Assembly (NCBI GenBank): GCA_902806565.1
Contig: CADCXA010000029.1
Span: forward strand, 992,001 to 1,056,000
Direction of reading: 5' to 3'
Length of the DNA stretch: 64,000 bases
DNA from: Hypoxylon rubiginosum
Taxonomy: Eukaryota > Ascomycota > Sordariomycetes > Xylariales > Hypoxylaceae
The notes beneath the pieces were generated by a model. The model searched no databases. It had not been told where the DNA came from and saw only the letters and a program-made list of their open reading frames with translations. Below are positions 22,744 through 34,500 of the stretch, piece by piece. The position numbers and the translations under genes were made by a program. Positions within the stretch are counted from its first letter, which is position 1; each line of letters starts with the position of its first letter.

Positions 22744-24609
22744 ATGTTTGCCGCGATTCTGGCCAGTATAGGCTTTGCCATAGGCCTCTCCTACTTGGGC
22801 TTGGTGTTTCCGAGGGTAGGCAGGCTCATGACTGGACATCACGCGGGAACAGTTCGGCTAACTTGGGTTGAAATAGCTACGGCAAGAATGGAAGCTCTAT
22901 GCACACCGCTCAGAACTTCCGCCGGGACCCAAGGTCATCAAGTCTGGTCTTCGGAAGCCATGGCTGTGGTTCCGGGAGCTGAACAAGGAGTACGGAGACG
23001 TCGTGTATCTCCAGATGGGGCCTACGCCGACCATCATTCTGGGCTCGGCGCAGGCAGCATGGGATCTACTGGAGAAGCGCGGTGCCAAGTACTCGTCCCG
23101 ACCTCGCTTCATCATGGGCGGCGAGCTCTTGTCCGGGGGAATGCGCGGCCTCATGTCGCCGTACGGATCTTTCTGGCGACGTTGGCGAAAGCTGCTGCAC
23201 AGCGGATTCATGCAGCGCCAAAGCGAAACGTACCGGCCCATCCAGAGCTTGGAGTCCAAGATCCTGATGCACGACCTGCTCACAGCTCCTCAGGGCTTCC
23301 GGAAACACCTTGAGCGCTATGCGGCCTCGGTCATTGTCACAGTCACATACGGGCGGAGAGTGGAAGACGTGGACTCCGATGTTGTAGTGCGACGAAATGG
23401 CGAATCAATGGATCGCTTGACCCAAGTTAAGTGAGTATTCGCTCCTACCATGTTGGTATTACTCTCTTAACCTCCTGTTCTAGCATTCCAGGGAAATATG
23501 CAGTAGAACGGTATCCGGCTCTTAAATATATACCCAGTATATTTGCGCCTTGGAAAGCCGAAGTCCTGAAGCAGCGGCAAAAGGACATTGAGCTGTACAC
23601 GGAACTCATGGACGAGGTCAAGGAGAAGATGGCCAAAGGTGAACTCCCTACCTGCTTCGCCAAACACGTGTTAGAGGAGAAAGACAATCTTGGGATATCG
23701 GATCTTGAAATCGGGTACACTGTTGGATCTCCGTTCGGTGCTGGAGTAGAGACGGTGAGTTCGATGATCAATGAAGAAGACGCCATGCTAAGATAATGAA
23801 CATAGTCGGCTGGCTCACTCGCTAGCTTCTTTCTTGCGTGTGTCAAATTCGGACCTCGATTCATCCCCGAGGCACAGGCGGAACTCGACAGAGTAGTAGG
23901 ACGTGAGAGGCTTCCTACGTTCGAAGACCTACCTCTGTTACCGTATGTCAGAGCGGTCGCCTCCGAGACGCTGCGTTGGCGGCCTGTGGCAGTGCTAGGA
24001 GGCACGCCACACGCCAGCACAGCTGACGATGTGTACAAGGGAATGTTCATTCCCAAGGGGAGCACTATCATTGCGCCCTTATGGAGCAGTCAGTACTCCT
24101 TAATGGTACCCCTTAGCCGTTTCTCTCTCTTGCGTCTTACTAACATTAAAGTGTGTAGTTCACCTGAATGAGTCTGATTTCCCTGAGCCAAACGAGTTTC
24201 GGCCAGAACGCTTCATAGAGAAGCGTGACTATCCCGGCACGTTTGGCCATAGCGCATTTGGCTGGGGCCGCCGTATCTGCCCGGGCATGCACCTGGGTTC
24301 TGCGTCCGTAGAACTGAACATCGCACGCATACTGTGGGCTTTCGAAGTAGGTCCCGCAAAAGATGCAGCCGGAAAAGATATTGAAGTTGATACGTAAGCT
24401 ATTTCCCCCCTTTGCGATGATTGCTTGACGTACCTGCTCACAGATTTCCTAGTTTCGCGTTCTCTGACGGCTTCAATTCGAGTCCGCTCCCGTTCCCCTG
24501 CTCAATCAAGCCACGATCCCCTGGGCATGCTAAAGTCGTCAAGCAGGAGGTACAGGAGGCTATCCGAGAGCTAAGAGCATATACAGCAGTCGCAAGCAAG
24601 GTGTCCTGA
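22744..24609 (+). CDS. Cytochrome P450 monooxygenase, 526 aa, six exons
   Basis: Exons 22744-22815, 22877-23430, 23484-23754, 23806-24088, 24159-24393 and 24444-24609 sum to 1581 nt. The intron splice sites keep the frame throughout. The start MFAAILASIGFAIGLSYLG gives an N-terminal membrane anchor, as in endoplasmic reticulum P450s. The proline hinge LPPGPK follows. The I-helix reads AGVET. ETLR (Glu353 to Arg356) is the ExxR motif. FRPERF is the PERF motif. FGWGRRICPG holds the heme-ligand Cys434. The enzyme inserts oxygen into an unknown organic substrate using NADPH-P450 reductase. It resembles fungal P450s of secondary metabolism or xenobiotic degradation, but no other biosynthetic backbone gene is nearby. 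Despite lying next to the AT-only block, it shows no stop codons. Confidence 0.92.
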
Positions 24610-25537
24610 GGGTGTGTGCTTTGGACAACTTGGCCAAGATATGAGGGAACCAATCCTATGTAGATAGGTACCTGAGACGCATTCCGAATGCGGCTTGTGT
24701 CGAATGATAAATCAGCGTCGATCTATGGCCTGTTCGCGAAGAGCATAGGCTATTTATTGTCTAAGCCCCAGTCGCTCTCGAGCGACATGTTTGGACGAGA
24801 CGAGCTCGAGCTTCCCAAGTATCAGCCATATCAAACTACCAGAATAAATCATAGACATCGATTACACTTATCTTCATGTTTTCCCACTTAGGAATGATTG
24901 CCATTTAGATACCAGCCATGATATTCTCCATGTTTTCGATGTGCAAGTTAGCGGGATGCCCGCCGCCCCCTCGCCAGGACATTTCCAGAACCGGACACGA
25001 ATGCAACCCTCCACCCGTGCGGACCCAGTCGAGCCCAGTCAAACTGTCAGGCCGGTCTTACAAAAACCTATGTAGTATCCTACTCGCTCGGCAGCTTGGT
25101 TTAAAGTTCAGCTTCGCCGCATGAGGGCCGAACGAAGGCTAGTGCTGACAGAATATCTAAATGAAGTAACGAATCAGATCCTAAGGGAAGTCTTCCAGAA
25201 GTTCTAAAGATGACTTCACGCGAAGAAGAGACCGGCATTTCTACCGGGGACCCGGCAATCTTAGCTTCAAATTGCACCCACCCCTGACCGGTCTCTTTGG
25301 GTATTTACACGTTGGGTCCCCTTCTGCTGTTCGGCTGCTGACTGTCATCTCGAGTCTCCCACATCTCCTGCATTGATATCATGAAGTGCAACTTAGGTTA
25401 TTTCATTACATAGTTGTGCCCGACCTTGTGGTTACGAAATCGAGACTCGGGAAAGCAACAGGTCATTTCGATCATCGTGGGGTGCATGCCTCACTGCTGC
25501 ACGCGATAGAGTAGAGGAGATTGGAGTCACACACAAC
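24610..25537. other. Intergenic, no gene recognised
   Basis: Short ORFs only. This stretch carries the 3' flank of the P450 gene and the promoter of the membrane-protein gene. Confidence 0.5.
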
Positions 25538-26740
25538 ATGTTCTCCTTTACAAACCTGTTCCTCGTCACATGTGCTTCCTCGGTCACCATAGCCTCGAGC
25601 CTACGGGCGCGTGCTAATAATGAAAGTAAGATATTCTGAGTGTTTCTTTTATAAGTCTTGGAACAGGCGACGGGTTCTTCTGATTCTTCATTTCGAAATA
25701 TGTTTAAAATACTTTCTTATGTATCACACGTTAAACTGTTTAAAAAGTTATCCTGTTGTACTTAGCAAGGGAATTAACACAAGTCCATTACAGATGTGGT
25801 GCTGGCCGATTGCACCGGACCACAGAATACGGGCGACTTGGCATCCGAAGTCGCGTATTTTACAGGCGCTCCGGACGGCTCGCCCGACGATATCTCGGTC
25901 GTGACCACCGGGTCACATCAGAGCTGGGCAAACAGAACAACGTCGGCCTTATTCAGCGATACGGGCGTCACATTCACAGCCGTGCTTAGAGAGTCCGGCG
26001 AGGCTGGAGATTATGCCGGCACGGGGAATAACGGATATGGAAATTTCACATGCTGGCAGATGACTTCGACATACTTATACAGTCACAACAGCAGAAACTG
26101 CTTCGCGGTCTACGATTGTAATCACTTAGGTTCGTTTGCTACCCATTGGTGATGTATACGCGAGCAACGCTATTGCATAGCGCACCATTCTTCGCCGACT
26201 ACATACTAAATTTTATTTTTTTCAGGAGCTCCTGTATCTCTCCCATCGGCATCAGCCAGCGCATCTACTACCCCCACAGCATCGACATCCTCATCAGCCA
26301 CAGCGTCTTCGACCCCGGTAGCCAGTTCAGGTCTATCTGTGGGCGCAATAGTCGGTCTCAGCGTTGGTGTGGCTGTCGGTGTACTGATACTGGTCGGTAT
26401 AGCTGCTCTCTTGGTGTGGCGCCATTGGCGTTCCAACAGGCAAGCCAGAGCAGCTGCCGAGTTCAATGGAAAAGGACCACACAGCAGACTGCCCGAGATG
26501 CCTAAGCCGATGAACCCTATATGGCAAGGGCCGGGGGCGAGAGAATTGGAAACGCCACAGGTCTATCACGAGCTGCCCAACGATTGTCACCCTGTCGAAG
26601 CTCACGGTGATGCCATAAGAGGAGAACTTGATGGAACCCCTCCGAGAGTAGAGCTGCATTCTCACGATCTGCCGCCTAGATACGAAAACGAGACCGGTGT
26701 ATCACCTGGAGCTTATGGGAACTTTAAAGGACCTATTTGA
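25538..26740 (+). CDS. Type I membrane protein with Cys-containing ectodomain, 312 aa
   Basis: Three exons, 25538-25625, 25794-26129 and 26226-26740. The introns are 168 and 96 nt, and the CDS totals 939 nt. The N-terminus MFSFTNLFLVTCASSVTIAS is a signal peptide. The ectodomain (about 30-145) carries Cys in ADCTGP, FTCWQ, RNCFAV and YDCNH and is likely disulfide-bonded. A Ser/Thr/Ala-rich stalk follows (about 146-178). One membrane helix starts at about 179 (VGAIVGLSVGVAVGVLILVG). A cytoplasmic tail of about 105 residues contains LPPRYENE, a PPxY-like element. The architecture recalls fungal wall-stress sensor-like proteins, but I do not recognise the ectodomain family. Role unknown. Confidence 0.75.
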
Positions 26741-28036
26741 TGACGAGTAACAAGTCAGAAGCGACATAGCGGAAGAAAACAAACACGAATTGATGATGGT
26801 TTCAGATCCTGAACACGTTATCCCTTATTTTCGGATTAGATATCATAGGACCTGTCACTAGGAATAACCACATTCCTGTAAGCTGCCTCGAGCCAATATC
26901 GACTTTAGAAGGGGCTCGGGCTTGGTTGAAGTACAATGGCCGAAGGGAATCACAGACCTATGGCCCAGATATGACAACGCCTCCCAACTCATAAGAGGCT
27001 GCATGCGATTTCGTAGATTTCGGGGTATCTTCGTTGCCTACTTAGGGCGCTGGGAGTCATGTTTCTAAGTCCATTAGCTCGCGATCGGAAAGCGAACAGG
27101 GAACGATTGGGTGTGGCTTAATCAAGTTGGATATATCCAGGGTAGAACATCGTGTATATCTACCTAGCTTAGTAGCTATAAATAAGCTCATCATGACTAT
27201 TGAAGATCATCCAAATTCTGGACGTTGCTACTTCCATTCGATCCTCTCTGTTTTGATCATTGTCGAACCCTACATCACCCCTTATTCAAAAACGTGGCGC
27301 TCCTGACCTAACTGCGGTGCGTCGGGGCTGATTAGCGTAGAACATGCTTGCTCAGTGCTTTGCAATTTCCATGTTGAATAATGCGCCTGCAACAATGCCC
27401 CTGTGACAATTCGCCTGTGACAATGCATTTGGATTCAGAGTGAAATTCTGACGTCAGCAGAATTGTAGGGCCAAAAGGAAGAAAAAAAGGAAAAGCCTGT
27501 GAACCAAAAAAGACCCGCCCCCACCTTGCTTCAGCCTAAGGCATTCATAGGCCCACAAAGTAATTGCTTAAAAGTTGAAAGGGCGAAAATTTCGCTGTCC
27601 CACTATATTTAACCCCACCAAGTCCACCCAGCCAACGAATCGACGAGCCAGCCAAAGCCTCTGGATTAGGTACCTGCTAAGGTAACCAACTTTTTTTTAT
27701 CGCCCCCGCGTTGATTTCTTCCCACTGTCATCTTCGACTTTTTTCAACCTCAGTTTACGGAGCATTCAACCTTTTTTCTTTGTTGCTCCCTAGTCGAGTC
27801 GAGAAATTTCGGTCTTTTTTTCTACCAAAATAACCACCAGTTAATTCCCCTTGCTGGTTAAACGGTCACATTCACTTGTGATTGTATCAAATACCTGTTG
27901 TCGCTATCGTTCAAGCGGCCTAAGCGGGGTAGATTTCTGCATCGATTCCTATTATCATCATCGCTATCATCGTCATCACCACTATCTCCAATCTCACATC
28001 TCCGGTCATAGACAAAACGGAATAAAAAACATCAAG
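26741..28036. other. Intergenic and ARB1 upstream region
   Basis: No gene is supported in 26741-27600. About 27600-28036 is CT-rich with TATATTTAA near 27604 and is probably the promoter and long 5' UTR of ARB1. Confidence 0.5.
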
Positions 28037-30047
28037 ATGGTTTCCGCATCCAAAGAGAAGCGTCTCGCCAAGAAGGCCGCCGATGGCAAGGGCGAGAAGA
28101 AGACACTCGTCTCCCGATCCAAGGCTGGCTCCAAGGCAGCCTCTAAGAACGCTAGCGCTGCCGGTTCCGTCGCTGGCGATGACGACCCCGATCTCGACGA
28201 TGTCCCCGCTACTGACGATACTAAGATGGAGAAGGTCAAGGCACTATCAGACCAAAGAGATAAGCACGGCTTGTCCGACCGCATCACCACCGGTGTATTG
28301 GCGTCCATCACTACCAGCAAGGACGTCAAGATTATCAGCGCCAGTTTAACTTTCCACGGTCGCGTCCTCCTCAACGAAACCGACCTTGAACTCTCATTCG
28401 GACGCCGCTACGGATTGCTCGGTGAGAACGGCTGCGGAAAGAGTACTCTACTCAAGGCTATAGCTGCGCGAGAGTACCCTATTCCTGACCACATCGACAT
28501 TTATCTCCTCAACGAAGGTGCCCCTCCTTCCGACTTGGGTGCCCTAGAATGGGTTCTCAAGGAGGCTGAAAAGGAAATGGATCGCCTAGACAGACTCGCA
28601 GAACAGCTGCTCGAGGATGAGGGTCCCGATAGCCCCGTGCTCATGGATATCTACGAGGTATGTACATCCGATTTATTACCTAGATGTAGATTTTCCCATT
28701 TTTACTAACAATATGGAATAGCACATGGACAAGATGGATCCTTCGACCTTCGCTACCCGAGCTTCTCTCATCCTGACAGGTCTCGGCTTCAACAAAGTCA
28801 CCATTCACAAGAAGACGAAGGACATGTCTGGTGGTTGGCGTATGCGTGTTGCTCTAGCAAAGGCCCTGTTCGTCAAGCCGAGCTTGCTCCTTCTCGATGA
28901 CCCAACTGCCCATTTGGATCTTGAGGCCTGCGTGTGGCTCGAAGAATACCTGAAGAAGTGGGAGCGGACCCTGGTCCTGGTTTCTCACTCGCAGGATTTC
29001 TTGAACGGAGTCTGTAGCACCATGATTGATATGCGAAAGCAACAGCTCCTGTACTACGGTGGTAACTTCGACTCGTACGTCAAGACCCGTAAGGAACAGG
29101 AGACCAACCAGATGACGGCCTACAAGAAGCAACAAGAAGAGATCAAGCACATCAAGGAGTTCATCGCCAGCGCAGGTACCTATGCCAACTTGGTACGACA
29201 GGCCAAATCCCGACAGAAGATTCTTGACAAGATGATCGCGGACGGTCTTATCGAGGAAATCAAGGAAGACAGGGAGTTCAAATTCAGATTCACCGATGTC
29301 GATAAGCTACCCCCTCCGGTCCTGTCGTTCGACGATGTTACGTTCTCGTACTCGGGTGAAGCTAAGGACGACCTGTACCGCAACATCGATCTCGGTTTCG
29401 ACATGGATTCGCGAACAGCCCTCGTTGGTCCCAACGGTGTCGGCAAGAGTACTCTGTTGCGCTTGATGACAGGCAAGCTGTCCCCCACCTCCGGATCGGT
29501 CCGCCGCCACACCCATCTCAAGCTTGGCTTGTACTCTCAACACAGTGCTGAGCAACTAGACCTGACCAAGAGTGCCCTGGACTTCGTCCGCGACAAGTAC
29601 CGCGAGAAGTCACAAGATTACCAGTTCTGGCGACAGACCCTGGGCCGATATGGCGTATCCGGTCCGGTGCAGACGGCGCTGATGGGTACACTATCCGAAG
29701 GTCAAAAGAGTCGTATTGTATTCGCTCTGCTAGCCATTGATTCTCCCAACATGCTGCTCCTCGACGAGCCCACCAACGGTTTGGATATCCCGACGATCGA
29801 TGCCTTGGCAGATGCGATTGAGAACTTCAGCGGTGGTGTCATTGTGGTCTCTCACGACTTCAGGTAAGAACTAAAACTTGCAGTGGACTTATTTCAACTT
29901 GATACTAACGTACTTGGCAGATTGCTCGACAGGATTGCCAAGCAAATCTTGGTGTGCGAGAACCGAACGATCAAGGCCTGGGATGGCACGATAGGAGAGT
30001 ACAAGAACTACCTACGGAAGAAGATGTTGGCATCTGGCGCAGTCTAA
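28037..30047 (+). CDS. ARB1: ABCF-type ATPase ARB1 (ribosome biogenesis), 629 aa
   Basis: Exons 28037-28657, 28722-29863 and 29921-30047. Introns of 64 and 57 nt carry ACTAACA/ACTAACG branch sites. The start [14 protein letters not shown] follows AAG and precedes the Lys/Ala-rich N-terminal region of ARB1/ABCF2. Two ATP-binding domains lie in tandem and there are no membrane segments. NBD1 has Walker [10 protein letters not shown] (about 129) and signature [14 protein letters not shown] (about 243). Its Walker B reads [12 protein letters not shown] (Asp266-Asp267). NBD2 has GPNGVGKST (about 443), signature LSEGQKSR and [11 protein letters not shown] (Asp555-Glu556). Yeast Arb1 acts in 40S and 60S maturation and export. 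In NBD1 the catalytic Glu is Asp and the usual Asn of PTNHLD is Ala. I believe this is common in fungal ARB1, but could not check. Confidence 0.95.
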
Positions 30048-30572
30048 AATCGACTGCCTACCTACCTATCACACATCGTACTTGATTCTATTGCTTTTGC
30101 GTACTCTCATGGGGGGACAGATGGTCATCCTACTCCGATACCAAATGGAAGGGAGATGATACGCAAACGTGCAGGGTCGCGGCCTAGAGACTTTTATAGA
30201 TTGGGCAACGAGATAACGGGACCGCAATTGGTTCTGAAAAGCTTTGCTTTACCAGTTTTACAATCTGCGAAAAGCTGGCGCTGGCACGCGCTGAGCCTTT
30301 TTTGCCTATACGCAATAGACTAAAACGTTAGATGATTTACGCATTTTCTCTTACGACTGCATGAAGTGTGAAGTTTTGATATTGTAGAGAAGCCATCCGC
30401 TATTCGCAAGGATCATATGTCCGACATACGGTTTAAACCACCCTAGTATCGTTTACTTTTCTCAATTCGCGGGATTTGCCAATAGCCCATTTCATGTAGT
30501 AGCGTTATAATGAACAGCAGACAAGCGTTTTGGCAACTCGGTCTCTGCGTAGCGGTCACCCATCTACAGAAT
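30048..30572. other. ARB1 3' flank
   Basis: No ORF or RNA gene is recognised between the ARB1 stop and the tRNA gene. Confidence 0.5.
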
Positions 30573-30673
30573 GGCCCTTTGGCCCAATGGTAAGGCGTCT
30601 GACTACGACCAAACGTGTTAAGCATGTTTGATAAGTTATCAGGAGATTCTCGGTTCGAGCCCGAGGAGGGTCA
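30573..30673 (+). tRNA. tRNA-Arg (anticodon ACG) with 29-nt intron
   Basis: A full cloverleaf folds after removing an intron at about 30609-30637. The acceptor stem pairs GGCCCTT with GAGGGTC, with discriminator A at 30673. The D arm is GCCCAATGGTAAGGC. The anticodon stem pairs TCTGA with TCAGG. The loop is CTACGA plus A, with anticodon ACG at 30605-30607. The T arm is CTCGG-TTCGAGC-CCGAG. The intron sits one base 3' of the anticodon, the standard eukaryotic position. A in the wobble position would become inosine and read CGU, CGC and CGA. Confidence 0.93.
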
Positions 30674-30678
30674 ATTCA

Positions 30679-30686
30679 TTTTTTTT
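30679..30686 (+). terminator. RNA polymerase III T-run terminator
   Basis: Eight T residues start six bases after the tRNA 3' end, and a second, longer T-run follows at about 30692. Confidence 0.85.
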
Positions 30687-31523
30687 CTTCCTTTTTTTTT
30701 TTCGTGTACTAGACCGGGATGGTGGGCGGATCGACCTAGATTGATTACAGCTGCACGGAGGTGATGATAATCCAGGGGTATACTACCTTTTCATGTCCTA
30801 GGGCTTAACTAACAAATTTCCGGCCGTGGCGGAATTGACATGCTTAGGAGGTGCATACATAAATATGATGTCGTGAACAGAAGTATAGATGCAGTTGAGA
30901 AGATAGTCTTAGAGTATTTACTATTATGCTGACATCTGCCACATAAAACCTAAATGGCTCAGGGCTCTTGTGCTCAGTTGTTGAATCCTTGGCAGCTTAT
31001 AACACACACAGACACACACGCACGCACAGCAGGTATAATACCAATATCAAGTACAAGTCACCAAGAGCATCGAAAGAATCTTCTAGTTATGTTCAACGCC
31101 TCGCCGGCGCATATGCATTCGATTCCACGAGGTTCTATCCCTCTTATTGTAATCGTACAACGACACGACGAGCCTCCTCCCTTCCCCTAAATCTGGCCGT
31201 GCATGAGAGAAAAAAAAGGAAAGCTCGCGAGAGAAAATAAAATGGCAATCCGGCTTTGGGTAAAAACTCTTTAGTTGCCTAGCGCAACGGTAATTTTTTG
31301 GACCACCTCTCTCCTTTCTTTCTTTCCTTTTTGCAATGATGATTAGCAGGCAACTCTATGGATCGATGTTTGTAGTTGTTCCCTCCCCCTGAGCCTGCCT
31401 CAGTACATGGTACCAGTATAACGCCTGAGCCTTCTTATTTTGTACAGGGTCCTCCCAGCTTCTATCGTGGGAGGTCCAATTCACGTCCATTACGCCGGGT
31501 GTGATAATTCCGCAATGCTTCGT
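30687..31523. other. Intergenic, INO80 3' flank
   Basis: No gene is seen. A short CA/CACG-rich repeat lies at about 31002-31028. Confidence 0.5.
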
Positions 31524-34500
31524 TCAAATGTCGATCTCGCCATCTGCGATGGCAAGTCGTTGCTTCGTCGTTTTAGCCTTCTTGCTGCCTCCCTTTCGCT
31601 TCTTCGCCGCTTTCCCGTCCACAGGTTCAACTGGCGTGGCTGTACCGGAAGGCTTATTGCCGTCATCGAAGTGACCCTCGCCTAGAATAGCAAGTTAGTA
31701 TGACAAGTCGGAAGATATACTGTAACATCTGGACACTCACCTTCATGGTACATCTCGTCCAAACTGACCGCCTCCCGCTTTCTCTTATTGCCACCCCGCT
31801 TCTTGGTTGTCTTATCCATCTCGCCACTCTCAAGAAGCTCTTTCTCGCGCTGCTCGATGAGCTCCGCTTGCTCGTCATCGGCAAGCCACATGGCAATGTC
31901 GCGGTTGCGGTTCTCAGCTGGACGACGACCACTAAAGTCTACACCCCGAGCACCACCGCCTTGGATAACGACACGCTGCACTTCCTCTTTCTGCATGGCA
32001 CGCTTCCGAATACGTTCTTCGATGGTGCCCCGCGTGATAAGACGGTAGACCGTAACCTGCTTGGTCTGGCCGAGACGGTGGGCACGATCCATGGCCTGGG
32101 AATCAATCGTGGGATTCCAATCGCTGTCGTAGAAGATTACAGTGTCAGCAGATGTGAGGTTGATGCCGAGACCACCGGCACGAGTCGAAAGTAGGAAGAC
32201 GAAGATATCGGGCCGCGTCTGGAAGTCGTGCACGGTATCACGTCGGTCCTCTAGCTTCGTAGAACCATCCAGTCGGCAGTACTTGTAGTTCCTGTATGTG
32301 AGATACTCCTCCATAAGGTCGATCATTCTCGTCATCTGGAAGTACAAGAGCACACGATGGCCTCCCTCCTTCAGCTTGAACAATAGCTGGTCGAGCTTGG
32401 CCAGCTTTCCGCTATCAGTAACAAAACGACGCATGCTGGGGACTGTGATATTCGTGAATCGTCGCTTCTCGTTATCGGGCGGAGGAAGCATCGCGAACGG
32501 TGGATAGCGCTCGAGAGGCACTTTCCGAGATACCAGAGCTCTCTCTTCAACCAAGGTAGGTCCATACAGACTCTTGCGCATCGACGCGTTAAACAAGGTG
32601 TCTTGATGCTCGGTCACGGGAGCCCTCGTGCCTTCGCAGGTGATTTGAATCGGAGGAGCAGAAGCACCCAGCAGAGCGGCTTGCTCAAGTCGGCCAAGGC
32701 CAGAATCTTGCCACTTCGCCCGGGAGATGTTCATAAGGTTCTCAAGGATGCCTTCACCAGTGACCTCGGCCAAGGCCTTGCGGTCTGATCTTGCCTTGAT
32801 CTGGAAAAGCGCATGAGCAGGCGCATAGTTTTCCTCGCCAGGCTCGTCGTATATTACGTTCATTCGACCGAGTCGATCTTCTCTTCGGACCAAGTCTGCA
32901 GCGCGAGAGAACATATCTCGGTGGCTAGCCTTGTAGACGTCTTCGGGGCTAGCATCAGCGAACCGAAGGAATGAAAATGCCTCGGTTCCGGATGTGCTCT
33001 CGCGAACGTTTCCCGGAGTCCAAATATTCATAAGGTGGTTTAAGTATTTGTTTCTGAAACCAGCCCTATCATTGTCCTTCCCAGCCTTGTACAGTCTACC
33101 GCCCTCGGCCCAGACAAGGCGCGGCAAGTGATAGTCGATGAGGGATCGGGTCGAGTAACCAACTGGAACATTGTTTCCTTCACGGACAAACGAAGCGGTC
33201 TCGGCAAAATTGCCGGCGAAGAATGGACTTGTGGTATCGGCACGCTCGAATAAGTCGGGATGGTTACAGACTTTTCGGAATTGCATGACGAGATTCATCA
33301 ATGTGCCCGAATCCTGGTCGTCCCCGAGCGTCGCCTTCTCAATGAGATCCATAATACTAATCTGGTTTCTCAGGTTTCTGTAGTAGGCACGCTGTCGATA
33401 CGTGAGCTCGCAGAACACGTCGAGTTCAATCTTGTCGCCCAGTTCCTTCTGCACATGTTTCTTGACACGACGTAACATGAACGGTTTGAGGATCATATGC
33501 AGCCGCCTAAGCTGATCCTCATTAAGGGTCGTGTTACTTTGGGCGTGAGATTCGATATCCTTCGAAAACCATTCGCTGAATTCGTCGTGAGAGTCGAATA
33601 AGGAAGGCATGATGAAATGCAGGAGGGCCCAAAGCTCTTGCATGTTATTCTGAATCGGAGTACCCGTCAGAAGCAGTCGGTTGCGACAATGGAATCCAAG
33701 TAGACACTTCCATCGGGAACTCTGGGAGCTCTTGATGGCTTGCGCCTCGTCAAGAATCATGTATTGCCAGCGCATCTTCTGAAAGTACGCCACGTCGGAA
33801 ACGACAAGTTGGTAGGACGTAACCAAGACATGGAAAGGCGCATCCTTGCGGTAGGTGTTGTGCTTGCGGTCCCAGAACTTACGTAGCACCTTTCGATCGC
33901 CGGCGGTACCCCAATACGGGAGAACCTTGAATTCGGGAACGAATCTGGCAATCTCCTGCTGCCAATTGTGTAAAGTAGAAGCCGGGGCGACTACGAGGTA
34001 CGGGCCCCAAATATCGTGCACCTCGGCGAGGTAAGCCATAACGGAGATGGACTGAACTGTCTTGCCGAGACCCATTTCGTCGGCCAAAATACCGTTGATG
34101 CCTTGTTCGTAGAGGTTGGCGAGCCAATTCAGACCCTTCAATTGGTACTCCTTGAGTTGGCAGTTTAGCAACTTCGGCTGCTCGACAGTCACGTCGCCAA
34201 GACCGGTCGGGTTCTGGAAGTTCATTTCGCCATCCTCATCCATGTCGTTATCGGTCTTGTTGAAGCTGCGCGCCTTTGCCTGGGCTTCCGCAATAGCGTT
34301 CTGGGCATTCGCTATGGCAGCTGCTTTCAATACCTCTTCATCCTCTTCGTCGAAATCCAACTGGTTGAAGTCGGTGACCTTCGAACCGATAGGGCCGGAC
34401 GGTTCGGCAACATCGGCATCTTTCGACTTGGACGCGGCATTGGCATCCGGCGCGATATCCGGATTGTCGGTGCTGCGCTCCACTTCGTCCGTCTTGATCT

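Noticed and set aside
22744..26740. Possible secondary-metabolite cluster around the P450
   Set aside because: Only the P450 and an unrelated membrane protein lie here. No polyketide, peptide or terpene synthase, or cluster regulator, is visible in the window.
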